Source: Sulfurimonadaceae bacterium | Lineage (GTDB): Bacteria; Campylobacterota; Campylobacteria; Campylobacterales; Sulfurimonadaceae | Assembly (NCBI GenBank): GCA_030610325.1 | Contig: JAUWRZ010000048.1 | Coordinates: forward strand, 1-9,906 | DNA: 9,906 nucleotides | Reading direction: 5' to 3' | In this document: in pieces, positions 1-7,224 of the stretch | Layout of the letters: the number at the start of each line of letters is the position of its first letter | Numbering within the stretch: the first letter of the stretch is position 1 | The notes under the pieces: model-generated | What the model saw: only the letters and a program-made list of their open reading frames with translations | Databases searched by the model: none | Told to the model about the DNA's origin: nothing | Program-made: the position numbers and the translations under genes

Positions 1-1
1 C

Positions 2-1558
2 GGTGAAGGGGCTGCTACCAATCCCTATAATGACATCTATACGACTGAGTTTATGATCGTCATCGGCTCGAACACGACCGAAGCTCACCCTATTGTTGCG
101 AACCGGATGATCGACGCGGCACGGAAAGATCATAACTTGGCCGTCATCGATGTACGTGATATCAAGCTGATGAAGTATGCCAAGCATAAAGCGATCGTAC
201 CGCATGAAGCAAACCTGCTGATCTTGAACATGATGGCGTATGTCATCATCGATGAAGAGCTCTATAACAGAGAGTTCATCGCTACACGGACAAAATGGTT
301 TGTGGAGTATAAAGAGAAGATCCTCAATGACCCTTATGCGAACCCTGACTACTTCAAACAGGTCAAAGGGTATGAGCATCTGGCTAAACTCATCCCTAAC
401 ATCGCGCGCGAATATGCAGTCAAAAAGTCAATGATCTTCTGGGGGCTGGGTATTACTGAGCATCTTGACGGCTCTTATGCGGTCATGGCGATCACCCACC
501 TGGCGCTGATCACAGGTAATATTGGTCATCACGGTGCCGGATTGATGCCGCTTCGTGGGCAGAACAATGTCCAGGGCGCTTGTGATATGGGCTGTCTGCC
601 CTATTATGATCCGGATTATCAGGAGCCTAAAGAGGTCGGCTTGATGACACCACAGCTAGTCGATGCGATGAACGAAGGTAAGATCAAGGCACTGCTGAAC
701 ATGGGTGAGGATATCACGCATATCCATCCAAATCTGAACAAGGTCGAGAAGGCGATGGAGAACCTGGAGTTTGTCATGGTCCAGGAGGTGATGATGAACG
801 ATATCGCCGCGCGTGCAGATATCGTCGTCGGTGTTAAATCAGCCTATGAGAAGACGGGTGTCTACGTCAACGCTATGCGTCGTCTGCACCTCTCTCAACC
901 GCTGGTAAAGTCAGACCTTCCTGATGACTGGGAAGTGATCCAGATGTTAGATAACAAGATGGGTGGCAGCTATGACTACAAAGACAGTGGAGAGGTGTGG
1001 GACGAGGTACGTGAAGTAGCTCACCGTCGTTTCAGCGGTGCCTCTTATATGCGTCTGGAGCGTCACCGTAAGCGTGGATTGCAGTGGCCGGTCTATACAG
1101 AAGACACTCCTGTGCTTCACCTGCTGGACTTCAGGACAGATGATGGCCTTGGTGAGTTCCATTACCATCAGTATGAGCCACGTGGTATGATCGAAGAGAT
1201 CATCGATGATAGCTTTACCGGTTACTACCTGACCACAGGACGCACGCTTGCGCACTATAACAATGCTGCGCAGACAAAACCAAGTGAGAAACTGAATAAA
1301 CGTTATGATGAGGATATTCTGCTCGTCTGTGAGGATGATGCCGCTGACTTCACGACTGAGAAAGTGATCTTAAAGACAGAGTTTGGAGAGACATCACCCC
1401 TGACGGTCAAGTTCACTACCCGTGTTCAGCCAAAGACTCTTTTCGTCACGTTCCATCACAGCAAGTCAAGGATCAACGCCATCTTCGGTGACAGACACGA
1501 CGAACTGATAATGACCGCAGCCTTTAAATCCATCAAAGTCGAGATCGTCCCTGCGTAA
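2..1558 (+). CDS. fdhA: Formate dehydrogenase catalytic (alpha) subunit, molybdopterin oxidoreductase family, 5' end outside window
   Basis: This is a molybdopterin-bis-MGD oxidoreductase of the formate dehydrogenase type, which oxidises formate to CO2. The reading frame is open to the left edge: the residues before the first Met at 53 read GEGAATNPYNDIYTTEF and run straight into GSNTTEAHP, the typical family motif, so the gene begins outside the window. About 518 residues are visible. Further family hallmarks are WGLGITEH followed by ITGNIGHHGAG and PLRGQNNVQGACDMGCLP, then a C-terminal cofactor-binding region with TTGRTLAHY and VKFTTRVQPKTLFVTFHH. The N-terminal iron-sulfur region and the active-site Cys or Sec position are not in the window, so selenium use cannot be judged. 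The segment usually reading VVLPA..EK.GT.TN.ERR is altered here to VVGVKSAYEKTGVYVNAMRR. No fdhB or fdhC follows, so partners must lie upstream or elsewhere. The fdh assignment over other members of the superfamily is good but rests on recall. Confidence 0.9.
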   Translation, partial: GEGAATNPYNDIYTTEFMIVIGSNTTEAHPIVANRMIDAARKDHNLAVIDVRDIKLMKYAKHKAIVPHEANLLILNMMAYVIIDEELYNREFIATRTKWFVEYKEKILNDPYANPDYFKQVKGYEHLAKLIPNIAREYAVKKSMIFWGLGITEHLDGSYAVMAITHLALITGNIGHHGAGLMPLRGQNNVQGACDMGCLPYYDPDYQEPKEVGLMTPQLVDAMNEGKIKALLNMGEDITHIHPNLNKVEKAMENLEFVMVQEVMMNDIAARADIVVGVKSAYEKTGVYVNAMRRLHLSQPLVKSDLPDDWEVIQMLDNKMGGSYDYKDSGEVWDEVREVAHRRFSGASYMRLERHRKRGLQWPVYTEDTPVLHLLDFRTDDGLGEFHYHQYEPRGMIEEIIDDSFTGYYLTTGRTLAHYNNAAQTKPSEKLNKRYDEDILLVCEDDAADFTTEKVILKTEFGETSPLTVKFTTRVQPKTLFVTFHHSKSRINAIFGDRHDELIMTAAFKSIKVEIVPA

Positions 1559-1597
1559 AAGCAGGAAATAGGGAATTGGCAAGAGAATGCGTTATGA

Positions 1598-1650
1598 CAC
1601 GGGCTTATGGGTCGATCTCTTTCACGGGCACGGGGTCATGGGTCAACTTT
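1598..1650. repeat. Pair of short diverged direct repeats
   Basis: The heptamer CACGGGC occurs at 1598-1604 and 1623-1629. The heptamer ATGGGTC occurs in the same order at 1607-1613 and 1638-1644. Each copy is followed by a T-rich run (TCTCTTT and AACTTTTTT). The two units are about 25 to 31 bases apart and look like a diverged tandem duplication, with the second copy overlapping the left arm of the inverted repeat at 1632-1697. The significance is uncertain because the exact blocks are short. Confidence 0.45.
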
Positions 1651-1697
1651 TTTAGTGCCAAGCCTGCGCAGGCAGATAAAAGTGGAGCCTTGACCCC
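1632..1697. repeat. Imperfect inverted repeat with palindromic core, REP/MITE-like
   Basis: The left arm is 1632-1654 (GGGGTCA...ACTTTTTTA) and the right arm is 1677-1697 (TAAAAGT...TTGACCCC). The reverse complement of the right arm matches the left arm at about 18 of 21 positions, plus a two-base difference in the T-run. The spacer contains a perfect 12-base palindrome, GCCTGCGCAGGC, at 1662-1673. Outer arms ending in GGGGTCA/TTGACCCC resemble the small repeats associated with REP-type Y1 transposases in many proteobacteria. That link is recalled, not demonstrated, and no transposase gene is in the window. Transcribed, the element would form a long stem, so it could also affect the 3' end of the fdhA transcript. 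Confidence 0.55.
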
Positions 1698-1859
1698 CTA
1701 AAGTCTATACGACTGATAGTGCCAAAGAAGAGCTGTTATGGCTTAGCGCCTTATTCGTCCAAAAAGTCCAGCAACAGTAAAGCTATAAGTCTCATTCAGC
1801 TCATGATGCAACAAAGCGTCTTGTTGACTCAAAAACACCATCCATGCACAAAACCAAAA

Positions 1860-1874
1860 AAGGCAGACCCCTTG
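1860..1874 (+). promoter_or_regulatory. Ribosome binding site and TTG start deciding the yraN N-terminus
   Basis: AAGG at 1860-1863 lies eight bases before a TTG at 1872-1874. Starting there gives a protein beginning M-SRKKGDIAEEEACEYL, the place where YraN-family proteins normally begin. The alternative GTG at 1719 has no purine-rich site before it and would add 51 residues unlike the family. Confidence 0.6.
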
Positions 1875-2201
1875 AGCCGTAAAAAAGGCGATATAGCCGA
1901 AGAAGAAGCCTGCGAATATCTACGAAAAAGAGGCTTCTCCATCATAGACCGTAATGTCAGCAGCCGTTTTGGTGAGATAGATATCATCGCCATGAAAGAT
2001 GAGGTCATCCACTTCATCGAGGTAAAAAGTGGTATGACTTATGAGTCAGCTATCCAAAACATCACGCCAAGAAAACTTGACAGAGTCCTAAAGACGGCAG
2101 AGATCTATATGAAACGACACAGGCTCTCACTGGATTTTTGTATTGATGCTGTCATCATCACAGCGGAGCAGACAGATCTGATCGATAACATCACCCTTTA
2201 A
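1872..2201 (+). CDS. yraN: YraN / UPF0102 family nuclease-like protein
   Basis: From the TTG at 1872 this encodes about 109 residues, the usual length for the UPF0102/YraN family. Family signatures are KKGDIAEEEACEYL near the N-terminus, then SSRFGEIDIIA and HFIEVKSG, which form the PD-(D/E)XK-like core (the Asp of GEIDII, and Glu and Lys of EVK). ITPRKLDRVLKTAEIY and FCIDAVII follow. The fold is that of a Holliday-junction-resolvase-like nuclease, but the cellular role is not established. The frame also stays open upstream to a GTG at 1719. That extension is Ser/Lys/Gln-rich, unlike the family, and has no ribosome binding site, so I reject it. trxA follows after 148 bases with its own promoter. 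The yraN-trxA-trxB order matches what I recall from Campylobacter jejuni. Confidence 0.85.
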   Translation: MSRKKGDIAEEEACEYLRKRGFSIIDRNVSSRFGEIDIIAMKDEVIHFIEVKSGMTYESAIQNITPRKLDRVLKTAEIYMKRHRLSLDFCIDAVIITAEQTDLIDNITL

Positions 2202-2300
2202 AAGTCATTTTTTGGCCTGAAAAGTGCAAATAAGAGACATTTTGTCCTATTTAACTTATAAGACGAGATTAACTTAAATATATCAAAGCGACTTTAAAGA

Positions 2301-2315
2301 TTTTAAGGTTATAAT
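2301..2315 (+). promoter_or_regulatory. Probable sigma-70 promoter of the trxA block, Campylobacter type
   Basis: A perfect TATAAT lies at 2310-2315, preceded directly by TTTTAAGGT from 2301. Campylobacter housekeeping promoters are known for a strong TATAAT with T-rich or TTTAAG-like sequence upstream and no conserved TTGACA, which fits. The start of transcription would fall near 2322, giving a leader of roughly 28 bases. That leader ends in a good ribosome binding site, AAGGA at 2339-2343, six bases before the trxA ATG. The region upstream (about 2240-2300) is AT-rich. Confidence 0.6.
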
Positions 2316-2349
2316 TCCGCCATCTAATTTAAACCAAGAAGGAATAAGT

Positions 2350-2667
2350 ATGGCTAAATATACTGAATTGACAGCAGCTACATTTGAAGATAAGATCAAA
2401 GACGGCGTTACAATGGTAGACTTCTGGGCTCCATGGTGTGGACCTTGTCGTATGATCGCTCCTGTAGTCGAAGAACTTGCAGAAGAGTACGAAGGTAAAG
2501 CTAACATCTGTAAAGTAAACACTGATGAAGAGCAGGATATCGCTGTAAAATACGGCATCCGTTCTATCCCGACTGTCATGTTCTTTAAAGATGGTGAAGT
2601 CGTCGATCAAATGATCGGTGCAGCATCAAAAGGTGCATTCACTTCTATCATCGACAAACACCTCTAA
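2350..2667 (+). CDS. trxA: Thioredoxin
   Basis: Thioredoxin 1 type, 105 residues, a cytoplasmic disulfide reductant recycled by thioredoxin reductase (encoded two genes downstream). The sequence shows the canonical active site WCGPC with Cys30 and Cys33 within VDFWAPWCGPCRMIAP, the cis-proline loop SIPT (Pro74) and the usual FFKDGEVV strand. Length and motifs are fully standard. The ATG at 2350 is preceded by AAGGA at a spacing of six. A third cysteine (Cys54, in NICKVN) lies outside the active site. It is the first gene behind the promoter at 2301-2315, and the next gene begins only 13 bases after its stop. Confidence 0.98.
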   Translation: MAKYTELTAATFEDKIKDGVTMVDFWAPWCGPCRMIAPVVEELAEEYEGKANICKVNTDEEQDIAVKYGIRSIPTVMFFKDGEVVDQMIGAASKGAFTSIIDKHL

Positions 2668-2680
2668 AGAGGGTTCGGAT

Positions 2681-3166
2681 ATGGCCAGACGGGGAGCAGG
2701 TCTCTTCTCGGTCACAACTATCCTTGCCTCTTTCTTCGGCACGGCGATGATCGCCGGTGCCTTTGCTTACTTCAACTACAAATTCTCCGAATACAAGTTC
2801 ATCGATTTTTCCAAGTGGATATTTTATCAGGAAAAAGTACTGTTCACACCTGATGCAGAACGTTATCTTGTCATCATGTACAGCTCCAATGTGGTAGGTA
2901 CTACCGAGCAGATCGCTGCGGCACAGACTGAGTATCCGATCATAGCTATAGACTACTATCAGAACAGTCTTCCATCAGATGAAAACATCACGTTCTTACG
3001 TGCGGGGACAAACACTAATCTACAGTTTATTCAGCGCTTCAATATCTATAAAGTGCCTTCGATATTTATTATCAAAAGATCGAAAGAGACTCTTTATAAA
3101 CAAGATAGTATGATACGCGAATTAGATACATTAGAGACTTTACAACAAACACAAAAGGAATTATAA
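2681..3166 (+). CDS. Membrane-anchored thioredoxin-fold-like protein without cysteines, function unknown
   Basis: About 161 residues from the ATG at 2681, which has AGAGGG seven bases upstream. An earlier ATG at 2618 lies inside trxA and is unlikely. The N-terminus MARRG is positive and is followed by one hydrophobic helix (about residues 8-31), so the rest should lie outside the cytoplasm. The soluble part has a strand-like segment YLVIMYSS (62-69) where a thioredoxin carries its CxxC, reading SSNVVGTTE here. IAIDYYQ (89-94) and [11 protein letters not shown] (122-132) follow, the latter resembling a thioredoxin cis-proline loop (Pro126). There is no cysteine anywhere, so it cannot be a redox thioredoxin; a binding or scaffold role is inference. 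The stop overlaps the trxB start (TAATG), implying translational coupling. I do not recognise a named family. Confidence 0.85.
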   Translation: MARRGAGLFSVTTILASFFGTAMIAGAFAYFNYKFSEYKFIDFSKWIFYQEKVLFTPDAERYLVIMYSSNVVGTTEQIAAAQTEYPIIAIDYYQNSLPSDENITFLRAGTNTNLQFIQRFNIYKVPSIFIIKRSKETLYKQDSMIRELDTLETLQQTQKEL

Positions 3167-4110
3167 TGTTAGATTTTGCAATTATCGGAGGCGGACCTGC
3201 CGGTCTTACAGCAGGACTATATGCTACTCGTGGCGGTCTGGACAATGTGACGATGTTTGAAAAAGGTATGCCTGGTGGACAGATCACACAGAGCTCTGAG
3301 ATCGAGAACTATCCTGGTGTGACGGGTGAGATCACCGGTATGGATCTGATGATGCCATGGCCGGAGCAGTGTCAGCGTTTTGGTCTTAAGCATGATATGG
3401 TCGCGGTGACACGTGTCACTAAGAACGAAGAGGGAAATTTTGTCATCTTTAAAGATGATGGTACTTCAGAAGAGGCGATGAGTGTGCTGGTCTGTACCGG
3501 TTCCACGCCAAAACGTGCCGGTTTTGCCGGTGAGGATGCTCTCTTTGGTAAAGGTGTCAGTACCTGTGCTACCTGTGATGGTTTCTTTTACAAAGGCAAA
3601 GAGGTCGCTGTCATCGGTGGCGGTGATACTGCGCTTGAAGAGGCACTTTATCTTGCGAAGATCTGTAAGAAAGTCTATCTGGTACACCGTCGTGATGAGT
3701 TTCGTTCAGCACCAAATACGATAGAACGTCTCAAAAGTACTGAGAACATAGAGCTGGTACTAAACAGTGTCCCAGATGAGGTCTATGGCGATGCGATGGG
3801 TGTTACGGGTCTACGTGTGAAGTCTAATGATGGCGAACTACGTGATATCGAAGTACCTGGTGTCTTTGTCTTTGTCGGAAACGATGTGAACAATGAGGTC
3901 CTTATGCAGGAAGATGGCTCATTCTTATGTGATATGACTGACTGGGGTGAGGTGAAAGTAGATATCACTATGAACACTTCAGTCGCTGGCCTTTATGCTG
4001 CGGGAGATATGCGTATCAATGCGCCAAAACAGGTCGTCTGTGCAGCAGGTGACGGTGCAGTCGCTGCTCTTCAGGCTATCAGTTATGTGGATGAGAAGGT
4101 AAACCACTAA
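3166..4110 (+). CDS. trxB: Thioredoxin reductase (NADPH)
   Basis: FAD enzyme of 314 residues that passes electrons from NADPH to thioredoxin, the bacterial low-molecular-weight type by length. Visible motifs are the FAD-binding GGGPAGL at 8-14, the redox-active CATC at 134-137 in [13 protein letters not shown], the nucleotide-binding [10 protein letters not shown] at 151-160, HRRDEFRS at 174-181 (the basic residues typical of NADPH preference), and the C-terminal FAD motif [25 protein letters not shown] in AAAAGGAA (3153-3160) precedes the ATG, which overlaps the previous stop as TAATG; the same junction type links it to dapB. Together with trxA it forms the complete thioredoxin system in one transcript. 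Confidence 0.97.
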   Translation: MLDFAIIGGGPAGLTAGLYATRGGLDNVTMFEKGMPGGQITQSSEIENYPGVTGEITGMDLMMPWPEQCQRFGLKHDMVAVTRVTKNEEGNFVIFKDDGTSEEAMSVLVCTGSTPKRAGFAGEDALFGKGVSTCATCDGFFYKGKEVAVIGGGDTALEEALYLAKICKKVYLVHRRDEFRSAPNTIERLKSTENIELVLNSVPDEVYGDAMGVTGLRVKSNDGELRDIEVPGVFVFVGNDVNNEVLMQEDGSFLCDMTDWGEVKVDITMNTSVAGLYAAGDMRINAPKQVVCAAGDGAVAALQAISYVDEKVNH

Positions 4111-4880
4111 TGATCAAAGTCGGTGTATTTGGAGCCAGTGGTCGGGTAGGCCGACTACTACTCGAGGATCTGCGTCTGGAAGAGGGGATCAGCCTCTCTT
4201 GTGTATACATAAGAAATGAACTTGACTTCTCTATCGATCCTTCGGTACTTGTGACAAACGATATGGCTACTTTTCTCAAAGCAAGTGATATCGTGATCGA
4301 CTTCTCCCTGCCGGATGCTACGCAGTCTATGCTAGAAGTCGCACTTAAACACCCTACACCGCTTGTCATCGGGACTACTGGTCTTGACACCCATCAAGTC
4401 AACCTCTTACGTGATGCCAGTGAGTCGATGCCTATCCTTTATGCGACTAACATGTCTCTGGGTGTGGCGATGATGAACAAACTGGTCCATATGGCTTCGA
4501 AGACCCTTGAAGGTTTTGATATAGAGATCGTAGAGCAGCATCACCGTCACAAAAAAGATGCCCCGAGTGGGACAGCTTTGACCTTGGCAGAGTCTGCGGC
4601 TCGTGGACGTGACCTTGATCTCGATAAAGTGCGTATCAGTGGTCGTAACGGTAATATCGGTGAACGAACCAAAGATGAGATCGCCGTCATGGCACTTCGT
4701 GGCGGTGATATCGTAGGCCGTCATACTGTTGGTTTCTATAATGATGGTGAGTTCATCGAGCTTAACCATACAGCAACAAGTAGAAATACCTTTTCCAAAG
4801 GGGCCATCCGTTCTGCTAAATGGCTATTTGGAAAAGAGCGAGGCCTATACTCCATAGCTGACAGCCTCGAACTATTATGA
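4110..4880 (+). CDS. dapB: 4-hydroxy-tetrahydrodipicolinate reductase
   Basis: DapB, 256 residues, reduces 4-hydroxy-tetrahydrodipicolinate with NAD(P)H in the diaminopimelate/lysine pathway, feeding both lysine and the cell wall cross-link. Visible features are the Rossmann motif [12 protein letters not shown] at 4-15, VIGTTG at 86-91, NMSLGV at 114-119, and the active-site signature [15 protein letters not shown] at 142-156. In that signature His144 and Lys148 correspond to the catalytic His and Lys of the E. coli enzyme. The C-terminal [10 protein letters not shown] and the [11 protein letters not shown] segment are also typical. The start overlaps the trxB stop as TAATG. AAGG at 4096-4099 is ten bases upstream. 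purF begins 16 bases after the stop; dapB next to purF also occurs in Campylobacter, as I recall it. Confidence 0.97.
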   Translation: MIKVGVFGASGRVGRLLLEDLRLEEGISLSCVYIRNELDFSIDPSVLVTNDMATFLKASDIVIDFSLPDATQSMLEVALKHPTPLVIGTTGLDTHQVNLLRDASESMPILYATNMSLGVAMMNKLVHMASKTLEGFDIEIVEQHHRHKKDAPSGTALTLAESAARGRDLDLDKVRISGRNGNIGERTKDEIAVMALRGGDIVGRHTVGFYNDGEFIELNHTATSRNTFSKGAIRSAKWLFGKERGLYSIADSLELL

Positions 4881-4896
4881 TCAGAAGGATATATTA

Positions 4897-6249
4897 GTGG
4901 AAAGAGCACTAAATGAAGAGTGTGCTGTAGTCGGGATCTTCGACCATAAAGAGGCGTCACGACTGGCTTACTTCTCACTTCACGCCATGCAGCACCGGGG
5001 GCAGGAAGCAGCCGGGATAAGTAGTGGTGACGGAGTGAAGATCCATACTATCAAAGACAGAGGCCTTGTCGCCCGGGTATTTGATGAGGGTAAACTTAGT
5101 AGGCTGGAAGGACATATGTCCATCGGTCATACCCGTTACTCGACGGCAGGTGATGACTCCATCCTTGATGCACAGCCTGTGCATGCGAACTACGATCTTG
5201 GTCAGCTTTCTATAGTGCACAACGGAAACTTCACTAATGCAGTCGAAGTCCGTAACGCGTTGATAAAAGATGGTGCGATCTTTCAGACCTTCATGGATAC
5301 AGAGAACCTGATCCACCTTATCGCACGAAGTGATAAACTGAAATTGAAAGACCGTATCATCGATGCTGTCGGAAAGGTAGAAGGTGCTTACTCTCTAGTC
5401 TTTCAAAGTCGCTCAAAGATGTTTGCTGTACGTGATCCACATGGTTTTCGCCCTTTAAGTCTTGGTAGAGTCGGTGATGGTTATGTAGTAGCCTCGGAGA
5501 CTTGTGCTTTTGATCTCATCGGTGCGACGTTCATGCGTGACGTACTACCGGGTGAACTGCTGATCTTTGAGAAAGACAAAGCGCCGCAATCCATCATGCT
5601 CAACGTGGAGACACCGAAGCACTGTATTTTCGAGCATGTCTATTTTGCCCGCCCGGACTCCAATGTCTTTGGACAGAATGTCTATCAGATGCGTAAGAAC
5701 ATGGGTGTCGAGCTTGCAAAGACCCAGCCGGTAGAGGCTGATATGGTCATCCCAGTACCAGATGGCGGTATACCTTCGGCGATCGGTTACTCACAGGCGA
5801 GTGGCATACCTTTTGAGATGGGGATCATGCGTAACCACTACATAGGTCGTACGTTCATCGAACCTACCCAGGAGATGCGTGATCTGAAGGTGAAGATGAA
5901 ACTATCACCGATCCGTTCACTCATACAGGGAAAACGTATCATCGTCATCGACGACTCCATCGTACGTGGGACGACAAGCCGACGTATTATCCGTCTGCTT
6001 AAGAACGCAGGTGCGGCTGAGGTCCATATGCGTATCTCTTCTCCTCCGACGACTGACCCATGTTATTATGGGGTGGATACTCCCGATAAAGAGAACCTGA
6101 TAGCGGCAAATATGAGTACGGATGAGATCTGTAACTATATAGAGGCTGATTCTCTAGCCTATCTGAGTAATGAAGCCCTGATGCGTAGTGTGAACAGTAC
6201 CGAAGATACCTATTGTACCGCCTGTTTTACCGGCAACTATATCATATAG
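4897..6249 (+). CDS. purF: Amidophosphoribosyltransferase, [4Fe-4S] type
   Basis: PurF, 450 residues, makes phosphoribosylamine from PRPP and glutamine, the first committed step of purine synthesis. It starts with GTG at 4897, seven bases after AAGGA. A short propeptide of eight residues precedes Cys9 in NEECAVVGI, the expected Ntn nucleophile once the propeptide is removed. Glutaminase motifs follow: MQHRGQEAAGI (31-41), GHTRYST (77-83) and VHNGNF (107-112). The phosphoribosyltransferase half carries the PRPP loop VIDDSIVRGTT at 350-360. Cys243 (KHCIFEHVYFARPDS), Cys389 (SSPPTTDPCYYG), and Cys440 and Cys443 (YCTACFTG) match the four iron-sulfur ligands of Bacillus subtilis PurF. The enzyme therefore looks like the Fe-S, self-processing class rather than the E. 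coli class. Confidence 0.97.
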   Translation: MERALNEECAVVGIFDHKEASRLAYFSLHAMQHRGQEAAGISSGDGVKIHTIKDRGLVARVFDEGKLSRLEGHMSIGHTRYSTAGDDSILDAQPVHANYDLGQLSIVHNGNFTNAVEVRNALIKDGAIFQTFMDTENLIHLIARSDKLKLKDRIIDAVGKVEGAYSLVFQSRSKMFAVRDPHGFRPLSLGRVGDGYVVASETCAFDLIGATFMRDVLPGELLIFEKDKAPQSIMLNVETPKHCIFEHVYFARPDSNVFGQNVYQMRKNMGVELAKTQPVEADMVIPVPDGGIPSAIGYSQASGIPFEMGIMRNHYIGRTFIEPTQEMRDLKVKMKLSPIRSLIQGKRIIVIDDSIVRGTTSRRIIRLLKNAGAAEVHMRISSPPTTDPCYYGVDTPDKENLIAANMSTDEICNYIEADSLAYLSNEALMRSVNSTEDTYCTACFTGNYII

Positions 6250-6261
6250 TCAAGAACCATA

Positions 6262-7224
6262 TTGAAACAGATATATACATTCGGCAGTTATCTGCACGAT
6301 AAGTTTGGGACCAAGGTCTACAAAGTCCCCATCTCGATATCAGGCTTCACCTGCCCAAATATTGATGGTACTGTGGCCAAAGGTGGCTGTACCTTCTGTG
6401 AGAACGACTCCTTTAGTCCCAGTCTTGATAAAGCAAAACCGATAAAAGGTTTCTATCTCAACCTGGATTCTACAGAAAATCCCTTTTTAGAGACACAGCT
6501 AAAACAGTTACGTATCCAGTATGAGACATTGAGTGCCAGGTTAAGACGTGACTATGGTGCAGAGAAGTTTCTGGTCTACTTTCAGTCGTTTACCAACACC
6601 TACGCGCCGCTTAGTACTCTTAAAGCACTCTACGAGGAGGCTCTTGGGCTGGATGAGGATGTTATTGGTCTGAGTATCGGGACTCGTTCGGACAGTGTTA
6701 GTGAAGAGATACTGGACTATCTCGTGGAGCTAGCAAAGAGTAAAGAGATCTGGATCGAGTATGGGATCCAGTCTATCTATGATGAGACGCTTGAACGTAT
6801 AAACCGTGGTCATGACAGTGCCAATGTAAAAGAGTGGATAGTGAAGTCAAAAGAGAAAGGTCTGAACGTCTGTGGGCATCTTATCTTCGGCTTACCGGGT
6901 GAAGATAAGGCTATGATGCTGGAGACGGCAAGACAGGCCTATGAGTGGGGTATAGACTCAGTCAAGTACCATCCGCTCTATGTCGTAAAACGAACGGCAT
7001 TGGCAAACGAACACAGCAGGGGTGAGTTTACTCCCATCACGGAAGAGGACTATATCGATGTGTTGGTAAAAGCCATCGAGATGAAACCGGCCGAGGTAAA
7101 CGTACAGCGTATTACAGCGGGGATCGATGATCCGAGCCTGATCGCACCTCAGTGGTGTAGAGATAAGAACTCGCAGATCCGAAATATCAATGCAGCCTTG
7201 AAAAAGATCGGACTTAAGTACTAA
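6262..7224 (+). CDS. Radical SAM protein of the TIGR01212 / YhcC family
   Basis: 320 residues. The radical SAM iron-sulfur motif is Cys31-x11-Cys43-x2-Cys46 in FTCPNIDGTVAKGGCTFC, the spacing typical of E. coli YhcC and Bacillus YtqA. Other family blocks are YFQSFTNTYAP (85-95), VIGLSIGTRSDSV, WIEYGIQS with ERINRGHD, HLIFGLPGE and VKYHPLYVVKRT. The usual family length is 300-320, so it is complete. The biological substrate of this family is not firmly established, to my knowledge. The start is a TTG at 6262, chosen because no ATG or GTG lies nearby in frame and the N-terminus KQIYTFGSYLHDKFG aligns with the family. Only a weak purine stretch (AAGAA, 6252-6256) precedes it, so translation may depend on coupling to purF, whose stop is 12 bases upstream. 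It is probably the last gene of the trxA block. Confidence 0.93.
   Translation: MKQIYTFGSYLHDKFGTKVYKVPISISGFTCPNIDGTVAKGGCTFCENDSFSPSLDKAKPIKGFYLNLDSTENPFLETQLKQLRIQYETLSARLRRDYGAEKFLVYFQSFTNTYAPLSTLKALYEEALGLDEDVIGLSIGTRSDSVSEEILDYLVELAKSKEIWIEYGIQSIYDETLERINRGHDSANVKEWIVKSKEKGLNVCGHLIFGLPGEDKAMMLETARQAYEWGIDSVKYHPLYVVKRTALANEHSRGEFTPITEEDYIDVLVKAIEMKPAEVNVQRITAGIDDPSLIAPQWCRDKNSQIRNINAALKKIGLKY

Larger units (their letters stand above)
1559..1871. other. 313-base stretch without a convincing gene, between fdhA and yraN
   Basis: This stretch carries short direct repeats at 1598-1650 and an imperfect inverted repeat at 1632-1697, listed separately. From about 1694 two plus-strand frames are open: the yraN frame from a GTG at 1719, and another frame broken by a single TAA at 1778-1780 and closed by TAA at 1880-1882. 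Neither gives a protein I recognise. No ribosome binding site precedes the GTG at 1719. I see no clear promoter and no GC-rich hairpin with a T-run that would end fdhA. From memory, hom (homoserine dehydrogenase) sits before the yraN homologue in Campylobacter jejuni. Nothing recognisable as hom is present here, so a past rearrangement at this point is possible. Confidence 0.7.

Noticed and set aside
947..1255. Long antisense and off-frame open frames inside fdhA, trxB, dapB, purF and the DUF2393-like genes.
   Set aside because: They lie wholly within well-identified genes, have no family resemblance and no plausible ribosome binding context, so they are frame shadows.
53..1558. Reading the formate dehydrogenase subunit as starting at the ATG at 53.
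   Set aside because: The frame is open to base 2 and the preceding residues match the family, so the ATG is internal.
36..1716. A 13-base identical stretch, TCTATACGACTGA, at 36-48 and 1704-1716.
   Set aside because: About one such exact match is expected by chance in a window of this size, and the flanks do not extend the similarity.
2202..2300. Possible terminator after yraN around GACATTTTGTC (2237-2247).
   Set aside because: The stem is only four base pairs and no good T-run follows.
2618..2680. Upstream ATG at 2618 extending the cysteine-free protein into trxA.
   Set aside because: It lies inside the trxA coding region in another frame, gives a non-hydrophobic lead unlike the protein body, and the ATG at 2681 has its own ribosome binding site.
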